DNA of 64,000 nt, from positions 434,001 to 498,000 of the forward strand of contig NZ_SUMD01000002.1 in the NCBI RefSeq assembly GCF_005049235.1. The letters run 5' to 3'. A program made the position numbers and the translations under genes. Shown piece after piece: positions 1 through 9,034 of this stretch. Source of the stretch: Rhodococcus oryzae (GTDB lineage: Bacteria > Actinomycetota > Actinomycetes > Mycobacteriales > Mycobacteriaceae). Numbering within the stretch: the first letter of the stretch is position 1; the number at the start of each line of letters is the position of its first letter. Under the pieces are notes generated by a model, which did no database searches, had not been told where the DNA came from, and saw nothing but the letters and a program-made list of their open reading frames with translations.

Positions 1-108
1 CTCCCAGCCGAAGAGCCCGGCGTAGAACGCCTTCGCGGCCTCGGGGTCGGTGGTGGACAGGTCGACCCAGCTCGGGGTTCCCTGCTTGTAGCTCGAACGG
101 GTGGGCAT
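1..108 (-). CDS. VOC (glyoxalase/bleomycin-resistance) family protein, N-terminal part
   Basis: Only the first 36 codons lie in the window; the gene runs off the left edge. The start is the ATG read leftward from 108, preceded by a good GAGAGGAG ribosome site. The translated beginning ([20 protein letters not shown], then [16 protein letters not shown]) is the typical first strand and helix of a vicinal-oxygen-chelate domain, where an enzyme-like fold binds a metal or small molecule. Substrate cannot be inferred. The family call rests on the TPSWVDLST and [12 protein letters not shown] signatures. Confidence 0.8.
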   Translation of the reverse strand, partial: MPTRSSYKQGTPSWVDLSTTDPEAAKAFYAGLFGWE

Positions 109-244
109 TGCTGCTCCTCTCGGTCGGTGCGGGCGTGACGCCCCACGGACCACGGTTCCAGCACCCGCGACGTTTGGGAAGAGGCAACCCGACCCGAATC
201 GGGCCGGTGCCAATGGATTCGTCCCACCCGGCGTCGAGAATCGT

Positions 245-1708
245 TCAGGGCCCGGTCGCCGACTCCGGCTGCACCGCGGGAGCCGAGATGTCACAGTGCG
301 GTCGGCAGGCAACGGATTCCTCGTCGACCACCGTGGGAACCCCCGCCGGGATCATCGCGGCGGCCAGCACCGCTCCGAGCACCAGCAGGCCCGCGCAGAT
401 CAGCATCGCCACGTCGAATCCGTGTGAGAAGACCTCCGGATCGGCGAAGTCCGCGCCTGCGATCCCGGCCAGCCCCGGCAGCGCGGCGACGGCGAGCAGC
501 TGGCTGCTGCGCGCGACCGCGTTGTTCACCCCGGACGCGATCCCGGCCCGGTCGGTCGACACCGAGGTGAGCACCGCGGCGGTCAGCGGCGCCACCAGGG
601 CCGACAGCCCGAGCCCGAACACGATGACGCCGGGCAGCACGTCGGTCAGGTAGGAGGCGCCGGGGCCGATCCGCAGCATCAGCAGCAGGCCCGTCGCGGC
701 GAGCAGCGGGCCGAGTGTCATCAGCAGGCGCGGCCCGTGGTGCTGGGCGAAGCGGCCCGCCCGCGACGAGAGCACCAGCATCAGGGCGGTGATGGGCAGG
801 GTGGCGAGGCCGGCGGCCAATGGCGAGTAGCCGGCCGCGAGCTGCAGTTGCAGCACCAGGAGGAAGAACACCCCGCCCAACGCGGCGTAGACCGCCAGGG
901 TCACCAGGTTCGCGGCGACGAACACACGCGAGCGGAACAGGGCGGGCGGGACCAGCGGATTGTCCGAGCGCCGTTCGACGACGACGAACGCCGCGAACAG
1001 CAGCAGCCCGAGGACGACGGGCGCCCCTCGCCCGCCGATCAGGCCGTAGGTCAGCGCGCCGAGGGCGAGGGCGGCGAGCGCGGCGCCGAGCAGGTCGAGC
1101 CGGCCGTGGGCGTGGGGGTCGCGGCTCTCCGGGACGTGCCGCGCGGCCACCCACACCACCGCGACCGCGAGCGGGAGGTTGATCAGGAACACCATCCGCC
1201 AGCTCGACACCTCGACGATCCAGCCGCCGAGCAGCGGACCGATCGCGCCTGCGACCCCGCCGAGGCCGGACCACAGCCCGATCGCGGCGCCGCGATCGTC
1301 TGGGTCGATGGCGGCGGACAGCAGTGCCAGGCTGCCGGGGGTCAGCAGGGCGGCGCCGACGCCCTGCAGGATCCGGGCCAGCACCAACAGCTCGATGTTC
1401 GGCGCCAGCCCGCACAGCAGGGAGGAGGCGGCGAACCAGACGGTGCCCCAGATGAACACCTTGCGCCTGCCGAGGCGGTCGCCGAGCGCGCCCGCCAACA
1501 GGATCAGGGAGGCCAGGGTGAGGGTGTACCCGCTCAGCACCCACTGCAGGCCCGCGACATCGGTGTGGAGGTCTTCGCCGATCCGGGGCAGCGCGATGTT
1601 GACAACGGTCGCGTCGAGCATGGCCAGCGCGGAGCCGAGGACCGTCGCGAGCACCACCCAGCGGCCCTTGGTCGAGCGCAGGCGGACCGTCGCACCCAGC
1701 GCGTCCAT
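245..1708 (-). CDS. MFS transporter, DHA2 (14-TM drug efflux) family
   Basis: A 487-residue integral membrane protein, the usual length of DHA2-type proton-driven efflux pumps. Near the N-terminus [17 protein letters not shown] is the family's motif in the first helix; [14 protein letters not shown] (about 95-108) is the cytoplasmic loop motif [17 protein letters not shown] is the antiporter motif C. Hydrophobic segments continue through about 14 helices, and the tail after about residue 460 is hydrophilic. It is the last gene of a leftward run with the acyl-CoA ligase, dehydrogenase and thioesterase-like genes, 18 bases after the last of these, so it may export a product or inhibitor of that pathway. 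Substrate is unknown. Confidence 0.9.
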   Translation of the reverse strand: MDALGATVRLRSTKGRWVVLATVLGSALAMLDATVVNIALPRIGEDLHTDVAGLQWVLSGYTLTLASLILLAGALGDRLGRRKVFIWGTVWFAASSLLCGLAPNIELLVLARILQGVGAALLTPGSLALLSAAIDPDDRGAAIGLWSGLGGVAGAIGPLLGGWIVEVSSWRMVFLINLPLAVAVVWVAARHVPESRDPHAHGRLDLLGAALAALALGALTYGLIGGRGAPVVLGLLLFAAFVVVERRSDNPLVPPALFRSRVFVAANLVTLAVYAALGGVFFLLVLQLQLAAGYSPLAAGLATLPITALMLVLSSRAGRFAQHHGPRLLMTLGPLLAATGLLLMLRIGPGASYLTDVLPGVIVFGLGLSALVAPLTAAVLTSVSTDRAGIASGVNNAVARSSQLLAVAALPGLAGIAGADFADPEVFSHGFDVAMLICAGLLVLGAVLAAAMIPAGVPTVVDEESVACRPHCDISAPAVQPESATGP

Positions 1709-1726
1709 GCGCCGAACGCTACGCCG

Positions 1727-2401
1727 CTAGATCGTGATCCACGTGGCGTGCGCGCGGCCGAGTTCGCGGCCGTCCGACCCATACGCGGTGGTCGCGGTCC
1801 ACACCTTGCGACGTTCGGTGCCGAGGAACTCGCCGAGCACGACGCAATCCTCGTCGGGTTCGGGCAGCGCCGAGATCAGTCCGGTGATCGAACCGAGCAC
1901 CATCGGCATCTTGTCGTGGGCGGTCCACGCGCCGGGGCAGTCGAGTGCCGCCCAAACGAACTCTGCCTGCCCAGCGACGTCGGCCTCGACGTGCCAGACG
2001 CACGCGGAGCGCCCGTCCTCGAGCGGCCCCGAGAACAGCCGCAGGCCGTCGCCGCGGTCGCGGGCGCTGCCGCACACGAAGCAATGCGGGAATGGGTGAC
2101 TGACGTGGCCGGGGAACCGCTCGGCCGCCGCTCGCGCGGCAGGCAGGTCGACCGCGAGCACCCGCGGCAGTTCCTCCTCGGCGGCGGCCTGCCGAGCCTC
2201 GACGATGGCTCCATCGGCGTCCTGCGCGACGGATCGACCGCCCGCTGTGGCCACATCCATCGGGGTGTCCAGCGGCGGCGGACGGCGCAGCGAGACGGTG
2301 ACCGGTCCTGGGTCGAGGGTCGCGGCGAGCAGGCCGGCGATGTAGCCGCCGTTGCCGGAATTGTCCGGGCCGTTGAATCGGCCGGGTATCAGCAGAGTCA
2401 T
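1727..2401 (-). CDS. Thioesterase-like (hotdog-type) protein
   Basis: A 224-residue protein beginning MTLLIPGRFNGPDNSGNGGY. The N-terminal GRFNGP...NGGYIAG stretch and the central HPFPHCFVCGSARDRGDGLR stretch, followed by WAALDCPGA, are typical of actinobacterial proteins assigned to the acyl-CoA thioesterase/hotdog superfamily. The two cysteines of CFVCG could bind a metal, but this is not shown. I chose the ATG at 2401 because the longer in-frame reading runs into the upstream dehydrogenase gene in a wrong frame. Lying between a 3-hydroxyacyl-CoA dehydrogenase and an efflux pump, it plausibly acts on an acyl-CoA. The exact reaction is unknown. Confidence 0.75.
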   Translation of the reverse strand: MTLLIPGRFNGPDNSGNGGYIAGLLAATLDPGPVTVSLRRPPPLDTPMDVATAGGRSVAQDADGAIVEARQAAAEEELPRVLAVDLPAARAAAERFPGHVSHPFPHCFVCGSARDRGDGLRLFSGPLEDGRSACVWHVEADVAGQAEFVWAALDCPGAWTAHDKMPMVLGSITGLISALPEPDEDCVVLGEFLGTERRKVWTATTAYGSDGRELGRAHATWITI

Positions 2402-2428
2402 CGTTCCCTTCCCTCGTGTGGCCGCGCC

Positions 2429-2476
2429 GCCCGTGAGTCCTTCTGGTCCCCATACGGGCCAGAAGGACTCACGGGC
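2429..2476. repeat. Long perfect inverted repeat between two operon genes
   Basis: Arms of 18 bases at 2429-2446 and 2459-2476 are perfectly complementary around a 12-base centre; a T-G and two G-C pairs could extend the stem to 21. The arm core is GTGAGTCCTTCTGG. It fills most of the 86-base gap between the dehydrogenase and thioesterase-like genes. It could attenuate or process the leftward mRNA, or be one copy of a dispersed palindromic element. No T-run follows it. Confidence 0.7.
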
Positions 2477-2487
2477 AGCGGAGCTGC

Positions 2488-3342
2488 CTAGCTGTAATCG
2501 TAGAAGCCGCGGCCCGACTTCTTGCCGAGGCGACCGGCCTCGACCATCCGGCGCAGCAGCGCAGGCGGGGCGTAGTGCGGCTCGGCGAACTCGGCGTACA
2601 GCGACTCCGCCGCCGCCAGCGTGACGTCGAGGCCGACGGTGTCGAGCAGCGTGAGCGGGCCCATCGGGTAGCCGCAGCCGCCCTTCATGGCCGCGTCGAT
2701 GTCCTCGGCGGTGGCGTAGCCGGACTCGAGCATCCGGATCGCCGACGTGAGGTACGGGATGAGCAGCGCGTTGACGATGAAGCCCGAGCGGTCGCCCGCC
2801 TGCACGGTGGTCTTGCGCAGGGTGTCCTTGGCGTAGTCGGTGACGGCCTTGGCGGCCTCGGGGGAGGTCACCAGCGTGGAGATGATCTCCACCAGCGGCA
2901 TCACCGGCACCGGGTTGAAGAAGTGCACGCCGACGACCTGCTCGGGGCGCTGGGTGGCGCCCGCGACCTTGATGACGGGGATCGAGGAGGTGTTGGTCGC
3001 CAGGATGCCGGACGGCTTGACGATCTTGTCGAGCTTGCCGAAGATCTCGTACTTCAGCGACTCGATCTCCGGGGCCGCCTCGATGACCAGGTCGCGGTCC
3101 GCGAACTCCTCGATGTCGAGGGTCACGCGCACCCGCGCGATGGCGGCGTCCGCCTCTTCCTGGGTGATCTTGCCCTTGGCTACGCCGCGGCCGATCGAGG
3201 TCGCGATCCTGGCCTTGGCGGCATCCGCGAACTCCTGCTTGGTCTCCAGGACGAGAACCGAGCTCCCGGCCTTGGCGCACACCTCTGCGATGCCGGCACC
3301 CATCGTGCCGCCACCGATCACTCCGACTAGCTCCACTGTCAT
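2488..3342 (-). CDS. 3-hydroxybutyryl-CoA dehydrogenase (3-hydroxyacyl-CoA dehydrogenase family)
   Basis: A soluble NAD(P)-dependent enzyme that oxidises 3-hydroxyacyl-CoA to 3-oxoacyl-CoA, or the reverse. The 284-residue reading has the N-terminal Rossmann motif VGVIGGGTMGAGIAEV, then ATNTSSIPV (catalytic-domain serine), GVHFFNPVPVMPLVEI (the catalytic His-Glu pair region) and the C-terminal GGCGYPMGPLTLLDTVGLD, ending in GRGFYDYS, all in the expected order. Start is uncertain: ATG at 3342 aligns best, a longer ATG at 3381 is possible, and a GTG at 3336 has the best-spaced GGAG. It lies 43 bases after the acyl-CoA ligase gene, fitting a shared acyl-CoA pathway. Confidence 0.92.
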   Translation of the reverse strand: MTVELVGVIGGGTMGAGIAEVCAKAGSSVLVLETKQEFADAAKARIATSIGRGVAKGKITQEEADAAIARVRVTLDIEEFADRDLVIEAAPEIESLKYEIFGKLDKIVKPSGILATNTSSIPVIKVAGATQRPEQVVGVHFFNPVPVMPLVEIISTLVTSPEAAKAVTDYAKDTLRKTTVQAGDRSGFIVNALLIPYLTSAIRMLESGYATAEDIDAAMKGGCGYPMGPLTLLDTVGLDVTLAAAESLYAEFAEPHYAPPALLRRMVEAGRLGKKSGRGFYDYS

Positions 3343-3385
3343 CTCCAAACGCGTGTCGGTCGTCTTGTCTCGGGGGGTCATTCTG

Positions 3386-5005
3386 CTACCCGCGGGTAGC
3401 GGCCTCGGCGCCGGACCGCAGCTGGTACTTGAGGATCTTGCCGGTGGGGGTCCGCGGCAGGTCCGTGGCGAAGGCGATGTCCCGTGGCACCTTGTAGCCG
3501 GCGAGCAGGCCACGGGTGTGCGCGACGAGCTGGTCCACGGTCGCCTCGGCGCCCGGTCTGAGCAGCACGAATGCCTTCGGTCGCTCGCCCCACTTCTCGT
3601 CGGGCACGCCCACGACCGCGACGTCGGCGACCGCCGGGTGCGAGACGATGGCCTGCTCCACCTCGACGGTCGAGATGTTCTCGCCGCCGGAGATGATGAT
3701 GTCCTTCGCCCGGTCCTTGAGCTGGATGTAGCCGTCCGGGTGCATGACGCCGAGGTCCCCGGTGTGGAACCAGCCGCCCGCGAAGGCCTCCGCGGTGGCC
3801 TCGGGATCCCGGTAGTAGCCGAGCATCACGTTGTTGCCGCGCAGCACGATCTCGCCCGTCGTCTTCCCGTCGGCGGGCACGTCGCGCATCTGCGGGTCGA
3901 CGATGCGCGCCGTCTCGGCCTGCAGCATGCCGACGCCCTGCCGCGAGATCAGCACCGCGCGCTCCTCGGCCGAGCACCCGTCCCAGGACTCCTGGTACTC
4001 ACAGATCGTGTACGGCCCGTACACCTCGGTGAGGCCGTAGACGTGCACGACCGTCGCGCCGAGCGTCTCGAGCTGCTCGATGACCGTCGGGGACGGGGGA
4101 GCCCCCGCGGTGGTGATCCGCAGCGGGGTCGAGAGGGGGTGCGCCTGCGGCGCGTCCGCGATGGTCGAGCACACGGTCGGCGCGCCGCACAGGTTGGTGA
4201 TGCCGAGGGTGTCGATGGCATCCCAGATGGCGTCGGCCCGGACCGCCCGCAGGCACATGTGGGTGCCGCCGGCGGCGGTGACGGCCCATGGTGTGCACCA
4301 GCCGTTGCAGTGGAACATCGGCAGCGTCCACAGGTACTTGGTGTTCCCCGTGAAACCGTTGTGGAAGGTCTCGCCGAACGAGTTCAGGTACGCCCCGCGG
4401 TGGGAGTACATGACGCCCTTGGGCTTTCCGGTGGTTCCCGAGGTGTAGTTGATCGCGATCGTCCGCTGCTCGTCGTCGACGCCCCACACGAGGGGCTCCG
4501 ACTGCGCCGCGTCGACGGTGCGCAGGAAGTCGTCGTAGACGGCGGTGGCGATGCCGGTCACGGGGTCGGCGAGGGTGATGGTCGAGTCGGGGATCTCGAC
4601 GATCTCGTGCACCGACGTGACCCGGTCGCGGACGGTCGTGACCGAGCCGAGGAACTCCGAGTCGACGAACAGGATGCGGGTGCCCGAGTGCTCGAGGATG
4701 TATTCGAGCTCGGGACCCGCAAGTCGCGAGTTCAGCGCGATCAGCACGCCCCCGGCCAGCGGCACCGCGAAATGCGCCATCAACAGTTCCGGGGTGTTCG
4801 GCGAGAGGTACGCGACCCGGTCGCCGGGCTCGATCCGCCCGCGCAGCGCGTGCGCGAGCTGCTCGACCTCCGCCGCGAACTCCCGGTAGGTGTAGTGCCG
4901 GTGGCCGTGGATGATCGCGGTGCGCTCGGGAAAGACGGCCGCCGAGCGTTCCAGGAAGCGCAGCGGGCTGAGCTCGGAGTTGTGGGCGGTCGGGGTGGTG
5001 GACAT
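3386..5005 (-). CDS. Acyl-CoA synthetase (AMP-forming fatty-acid CoA ligase)
   Basis: A 539-residue member of the adenylate-forming superfamily that activates a carboxylic acid with ATP and joins it to CoA. The phosphate-binding loop is INYTSGTTGKPKGVMYSH; VHVYGLTEVYGP is the acyl-adenylate motif; GGWFHTGDLGVMHPDGY is the hinge motif; and PRTPTGKILKYQLR carries the C-terminal catalytic lysine. The start at 5005 follows a GAGG site; the longer upstream reading is not needed. It heads the leftward operon with the dehydrogenase, thioesterase-like and MFS genes and faces a TetR gene across 217 bases. Chain length and substrate are not determined; a medium-chain acid is a guess from overall resemblance. 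Confidence 0.92.
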   Translation of the reverse strand: MSTTPTAHNSELSPLRFLERSAAVFPERTAIIHGHRHYTYREFAAEVEQLAHALRGRIEPGDRVAYLSPNTPELLMAHFAVPLAGGVLIALNSRLAGPELEYILEHSGTRILFVDSEFLGSVTTVRDRVTSVHEIVEIPDSTITLADPVTGIATAVYDDFLRTVDAAQSEPLVWGVDDEQRTIAINYTSGTTGKPKGVMYSHRGAYLNSFGETFHNGFTGNTKYLWTLPMFHCNGWCTPWAVTAAGGTHMCLRAVRADAIWDAIDTLGITNLCGAPTVCSTIADAPQAHPLSTPLRITTAGAPPSPTVIEQLETLGATVVHVYGLTEVYGPYTICEYQESWDGCSAEERAVLISRQGVGMLQAETARIVDPQMRDVPADGKTTGEIVLRGNNVMLGYYRDPEATAEAFAGGWFHTGDLGVMHPDGYIQLKDRAKDIIISGGENISTVEVEQAIVSHPAVADVAVVGVPDEKWGERPKAFVLLRPGAEATVDQLVAHTRGLLAGYKVPRDIAFATDLPRTPTGKILKYQLRSGAEAATRG

Positions 5006-5112
5006 GCGGCTACCTCGTATGACGGGCGTACAGGCGGTTGCTGCGACGCTATGGCCCGGTCGCAGGCGGCCGCTACCCACAAAAGTGGGTATGTGCAAGC
5101 GATACTTCACTC

Positions 5113-5146
5113 TTGACAGAAACTGTCATCTTTAGAGATGCTGTCA
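5113..5146. promoter_or_regulatory. Candidate TetR operator between acyl-CoA ligase and TetR genes
   Basis: TGACAG at 5114-5119 and CTGTCA at 5123-5128 form a perfect inverted repeat with an AAA centre, and a third CTGTCA half-site follows at 5141-5146. TTGACA at 5113-5118 would also serve as a -35 box for the rightward TetR gene, so binding there would repress it. The position between divergent genes is typical for an autoregulated TetR repressor. Confidence 0.5.
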
Positions 5147-5222
5147 CTTAGCGATTTCATCGCAGATCGACCGCTGATGAAATCGGTACCCGGGTTTCTT
5201 CGTGAGAGGAAGGCAGTTGACG

Positions 5223-5843
5223 ATGTCGCTACGTGAGAGGCAGCGCCTCCAGGTTCGTGCGGACCTGCAGCGCGCCGCGTTCGAGTTGTTCGCCCGGGAC
5301 GGCTTCGATGCCGTGACAACCGAACAGATCGCTGCGGCCGCGGGGGTGTCGCCGAGCACGTACTTCCGCCACGTGCGCAGCAAGGAGGACCTGCTGCTGG
5401 AGCCGGTGCACGAGGGCGGAGCAGGCATCGTGGCGCTCGTGGAACAGCGCCCGGGATCCGAGCCGGCCGACGCGGCGCTCGCGCGGGCGATCCTGGCCCG
5501 CTCGACCGCGCTCACCGCGGCGGAGATCGATCCGTGGCGTGCCGCCTTCCGGACCGCGCCCCACCTGATGGACCGCGTCACGCTGATCGCACCCGAGCAT
5601 CGGTCCCGGCTGGTCGAGCTCACTGCACAGCGAATGGGGTGCGATCCCGAGATCGACAGTCGCCCCGGACTTCTCGTGCACCTGATGCTCGCCGCCGCGG
5701 AGTTCGGCTACCGCCAGTGGATACGCAGCCCGCAGAACCGTGGGGCGTCGCTTCCCGTCTGCGTCGAGGGGGCGCTGACCGCGGTCCTCCACCCCCGATG
5801 GGCGTCGGCGGACGGCGTCGAGAGTGAAGGGGTCGAAAGCTGA
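5223..5843 (+). CDS. TetR/AcrR family transcriptional regulator
   Basis: A 206-residue regulator. Residues from about 8 to 55 form the TetR helix-turn-helix: FELFARDGFDAVTTEQIAAA, then GVSPSTYFRHVRSKEDLLLE. The rest is the variable ligand-binding domain. I start at the ATG at 5223, nine bases after AGGAAGG; a GTG at 5202 is in frame but overlaps the ribosome site. It is divergent from the acyl-CoA ligase operon and lies 46 bases before the KstD-like gene in the same direction, so either could be its target. The inverted repeat at 5114-5128 is the likely binding site. Ligand is unknown; an acyl-CoA or steroid is an inference from the neighbours. Confidence 0.9.
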   Translation: MSLRERQRLQVRADLQRAAFELFARDGFDAVTTEQIAAAAGVSPSTYFRHVRSKEDLLLEPVHEGGAGIVALVEQRPGSEPADAALARAILARSTALTAAEIDPWRAAFRTAPHLMDRVTLIAPEHRSRLVELTAQRMGCDPEIDSRPGLLVHLMLAAAEFGYRQWIRSPQNRGASLPVCVEGALTAVLHPRWASADGVESEGVES

Positions 5844-5889
5844 TGATCTGCACGCTGATTCCGATGAACGGACACACGGAGGTTTCGAA

Positions 5890-7605
5890 ATGACAGAGTC
5901 GACCGTCGGCGCGCGAGACAGCGCGGACAGCATCGTCGATCTGGTCGTGGTGGGGTCGGGCGCAGCCGGGATGGCCGCGGCCATCACCGCCGCGAGGCAC
6001 GGTCTCACCACGGTGATCGTCGAGAAGTCGCAGTTCTGGGGCGGCTCGTCCGCGCGGTCGGGTGGCGGGGTGTGGATCCCGGGCAATTCGGTGTTGCGCA
6101 GCCAAGCGCCCGCAGACGATCGGGAGGCGGCGAGCGACTACCTCACCAGCATTGTCGGGGAGGACGCCGACGCGGATCGCATTGCCGCGTACGTGGATCG
6201 CGGGCCCGAGGCCCTCGACTTCCTGATCGACAACTCGGCGCTGAAGCTCGAATGGGTGCAGGACTACTCCGACTATTTCCCGGAAGCACCAGGCGGCCGC
6301 GCCACCGGGCGTTCGTGTGAGCCGGCTCCGTTCGATGCGCGCGCCCTGGCGGATGAGGATCTGGCCACGCTGCATCCGCCCTATATGAAGGCGCCACTCA
6401 ATGTCGTGGTCCAGCAGTCCGACTACCGGTGGCTCAGCACCGGGCTGCGGAGCTGGCGCGGCCCTCAGCGCATGCTGAAGGTGGGCGCCCGGTCGATGCT
6501 GGCCAAGATGCGTCGACAAAAGCTGCTCGGTCTCGGCCCGGCACTGATGTCGCAGTTGATGATCGGTGTGCGCGCCGCGGGAGTGCCCGTGCGGCTCGAC
6601 ACGGCGATGACGGACCTGATCACCGACGGAGCTCGGGTGACCGGTGTGGTCATCGAGAGCGACGGAACCCGATCGCGCCTGCTCGCTCGCCGCGGGGTGG
6701 TGCTCGCGTGCGGCGGGTTCGACAACAACGGTGCGATGCGGGAGAGGTACCACCGCGCGCCCAGCAGCGCCGAATGGACTCTTGGCGCTCCCACCAACAC
6801 CGGCGACGGGATCAATGCCGCACTGCAGTCGGGCGCGGCGATCTCCTACATGGACGACGCCTGGTGGGCCCCGTCGATCCCGTTGCCGAAGGGGCCGTGG
6901 TTCGCCCTCGCCGAGCGGTCGCTGCCCCGCAGCCTGATGGTCAACGACCGGGGGCAGCGCTTCATGAACGAGTCCCTGCCGTATGTCGAAGCGACCCATG
7001 CGATGTTCGGCGGCCCGTACGGGCAGGGCGAGGGCCCGGCCGAGAACCTCCCGGCATGGCTGATCTTCGACCAGACCTACCGGAATCGGTATCTCTTCGC
7101 GGGTGTCCCCGCCCGTAGGCCGCTGCCGCGATCCTGGCTGCGATCGGGAGCGATCGTCACCGCCGGGACGATCGCAGAACTGGCTCTCGAGATCGGTGTG
7201 CCCGAACGCTCCCTCACGGAGACGATCGAGCGGTTCAATGCCAACGCGCGCACGGGCACGGACCCCGACTTCCACCGCGGGGAAAGCAAATACGACCACT
7301 ACTACGGCGACATCACCAACAAGCCCAACCCCAGCCTCGGCGAGCTGACCAAGGCGCCGTTCTATGCCGCGAAGATGGTGCCGGGAGACCTGGGAACCAA
7401 GGGTGGCGTCAACACCGACAGCGCCGGCCGGGCGCTGCGCGAGGATGGGTCGATCATCGAGGGGCTCTATGCCGCGGGCAACACCAGCTCGCCGGTCATG
7501 GGCCACACCTATGCCGGACCCGGCGCGACCATCGGTCCCGCGATCGTGTTCGGCTACCTCGCGGCACTCGACGCGGCCGGCCGCTCGTCCGGAGATGCGC
7601 CCTAG
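5890..7605 (+). CDS. FAD-dependent 3-ketosteroid dehydrogenase-like oxidoreductase
   Basis: A 571-residue flavoprotein resembling 3-ketosteroid delta1-dehydrogenases (KstD), which introduce a double bond in the steroid A ring. The FAD dinucleotide motif is LVVVGSGAAGMAAAITAA (about 18-35), then GGSSARSGGGVWIPGN (51-66), a family hallmark. QDYSDYFPEAPGGRATGR, FMNESLPYVEATHAMF and the C-terminal VMGHTYAGPGATIGPA contain the regions that carry catalytic tyrosines in characterised KstDs. The start at 5890 has a GGAGG site. A related delta4-dehydrogenase or a non-steroid succinate/flavocytochrome-like flavoprotein remains possible. The sterol-desaturase-type neighbour supports lipid or steroid work. 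Confidence 0.85.
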   Translation: MTESTVGARDSADSIVDLVVVGSGAAGMAAAITAARHGLTTVIVEKSQFWGGSSARSGGGVWIPGNSVLRSQAPADDREAASDYLTSIVGEDADADRIAAYVDRGPEALDFLIDNSALKLEWVQDYSDYFPEAPGGRATGRSCEPAPFDARALADEDLATLHPPYMKAPLNVVVQQSDYRWLSTGLRSWRGPQRMLKVGARSMLAKMRRQKLLGLGPALMSQLMIGVRAAGVPVRLDTAMTDLITDGARVTGVVIESDGTRSRLLARRGVVLACGGFDNNGAMRERYHRAPSSAEWTLGAPTNTGDGINAALQSGAAISYMDDAWWAPSIPLPKGPWFALAERSLPRSLMVNDRGQRFMNESLPYVEATHAMFGGPYGQGEGPAENLPAWLIFDQTYRNRYLFAGVPARRPLPRSWLRSGAIVTAGTIAELALEIGVPERSLTETIERFNANARTGTDPDFHRGESKYDHYYGDITNKPNPSLGELTKAPFYAAKMVPGDLGTKGGVNTDSAGRALREDGSIIEGLYAAGNTSSPVMGHTYAGPGATIGPAIVFGYLAALDAAGRSSGDAP

Positions 7606-7612
7606 GCGCAGC

Positions 7613-8293
7613 TCAGGTGCCGCGTGCCGCGCCCGCGTGCAGGTTCTTCGCCGTCGGCGAGGTCGGCACCTGCTTGGCATCCGGGTAGGTGTGCAGGACC
7701 CGGTCGGCGGTGCCTGCGGTGGTGACGGTGAACCAGTAGTGCTCGTTCTTGTAGTGGTGCTGGCGGTGGTTGAGCCAGATCGAGTGGTAGATACGGGATT
7801 TCGGGCGGTAGTCGCTGTGGATCAGGTAATGCGTCCACTCGTACACGAGCCCGATCGCGCCGATGACGGTGAGGAATGTCAGGGCGAGGCCCGCCCGGGG
7901 GAAGGCGAGCGCCGCGAGCACGGCCAGGGTCGGGATCAGCCAGACCAGGGTCTGCCAGGGGATGAAGATCAGCGGCACATCGCGCGGGTCCGCGTGGTGT
8001 TCACGATGGCTCCGGGCGAGCAGCGAGTCGAGCGTCACGCCCGCGACGGTCTTCGGCCGCCAGTGCAGGATGCAGACGTGGATGGTCCACTCGACGAACG
8101 GGAACGCGGCCAGCATGACGACCGGCAGCACGGCGTCGCTCAGCTGCCAGTCGCCGACGACGAGGCGGCCGATCAGGGCGGTCACCAGGATCGCCGAGAT
8201 CATCCAGGGGGAGGGGTGCCGCCAGAATTCCGTTGCGGCGGTACGCAGATCGACGGGCTTCCTGCCGCGCGCGGGCCGTGTATCCGTACTCAT
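7613..8293 (-). CDS. Sterol desaturase / fatty acid hydroxylase superfamily protein
   Basis: A 226-residue membrane protein with four hydrophobic segments and the histidine clusters that bind a di-iron centre in this superfamily: SHREHHADPRD, WTHYLIHSDYRP, and SIWLNHRQHHYKNEHYWFTVT. Such enzymes use O2 to hydroxylate or desaturate lipids, sterols or carotenoids. Its start codon overlaps the stop of the upstream FadR-type regulator by ATGA, so the two are translationally coupled. It converges on the KstD-like gene with only seven bases between. Substrate is unknown; the setting favours a fatty acid or sterol. Confidence 0.88.
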   Translation of the reverse strand: MSTDTRPARGRKPVDLRTAATEFWRHPSPWMISAILVTALIGRLVVGDWQLSDAVLPVVMLAAFPFVEWTIHVCILHWRPKTVAGVTLDSLLARSHREHHADPRDVPLIFIPWQTLVWLIPTLAVLAALAFPRAGLALTFLTVIGAIGLVYEWTHYLIHSDYRPKSRIYHSIWLNHRQHHYKNEHYWFTVTTAGTADRVLHTYPDAKQVPTSPTAKNLHAGAARGT

Positions 8294-9012
8294 CTCGCTC
8301 CCTCCAGGCTGTCGATGATGGTGCTGATCGCGGTGGTGCCCAGCTCCAGGAGCTCAACGGCCAGGCGCTCCGCGGCGTCCTCGTCTCGCGCGGCGATGGC
8401 GTCGGCGAGTCGCAGGTACGCGTCCGTTCGGCCCACCTCGGCCTTCATCACCTCGCCGAGGGCGGCCATCGTGGGCTCGTAGGCCTGACGCAGGCTGTTG
8501 AAGATCAGGCGGAAGGCGATGGAGTCGGCGCCGTCCACGACGCATTCCCAGAAGGCCAGCGCGTGCCGCTGCAGGGCGACGGGGTCGTCGTCCGTGCCGA
8601 GTGCGTGCACCGCGTCCCGCAACTGTGTGGCGAGTTCGGTCCCCGACCGGGCGGCCGCCAACCGGGCGACCTGGGAGCCGATCATGGTGCGGGCCTCGAG
8701 GACACTGCGCACCACGGCCCAGTCGGGCTGCCCGCCACGGATGAGGAGCCTCGGCAGCAGTTCGGGGCCGCCGTGGCGCCGGAAGTCCTTGACCGAGGTG
8801 GAGTCTCCCTGCCGCACCTCGACGAGGCCGGAGTGCGCCAGCTTCTGCAGCGCCTCCCGGACGGCGGGGCGGGAGACCCCGAGCGCTTCGGCCAGGTGGC
8901 GTTCGCTCGGGAGCGAATCGCCCGCGGCGAGTTCGCCGCCGAGGACTCGGGCGGTGATCTGTTCGAACACGGCGCCTGACGCGGACTGCCGCACGATCGG
9001 CTCGAAGGTCAT
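8290..9012 (-). CDS. GntR-family regulator, FadR subfamily
   Basis: A 240-residue regulator starting MTFEPIVRQSASGAVFEQI at 9012. An N-terminal winged helix-turn-helix (LAAGDSLPSERHLAEALG, then VSRPAVREALQKLAHSGLVE) is followed by an all-helical FCD-type ligand domain of about 150 residues. FadR-type regulators usually respond to organic acids or acyl-CoAs. The gene is joined by an ATGA overlap to the hydroxylase gene it precedes and is preceded by a sequence matching the subfamily operator (9050-9060), which suggests autoregulation of this two-gene unit and perhaps control of the divergent SDR gene. Confidence 0.9.
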   Translation of the reverse strand: MTFEPIVRQSASGAVFEQITARVLGGELAAGDSLPSERHLAEALGVSRPAVREALQKLAHSGLVEVRQGDSTSVKDFRRHGGPELLPRLLIRGGQPDWAVVRSVLEARTMIGSQVARLAAARSGTELATQLRDAVHALGTDDDPVALQRHALAFWECVVDGADSIAFRLIFNSLRQAYEPTMAALGEVMKAEVGRTDAYLRLADAIAARDEDAAERLAVELLELGTTAISTIIDSLEGAR

Positions 9013-9034
9013 GTGACCGACGCTAGGCCTGATG

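Noticed and set aside
737-2491. 584-codon open frame on the plus strand
   Set aside because: It lies opposite the MFS and thioesterase-like genes, has biased Arg/Gln/His composition typical of antisense frames in GC-rich DNA, and matches no family.
2840-5116. 758-codon open frame on the plus strand
   Set aside because: Antisense to the dehydrogenase and acyl-CoA ligase genes, which have clear motifs; composition is that of a shadow frame.
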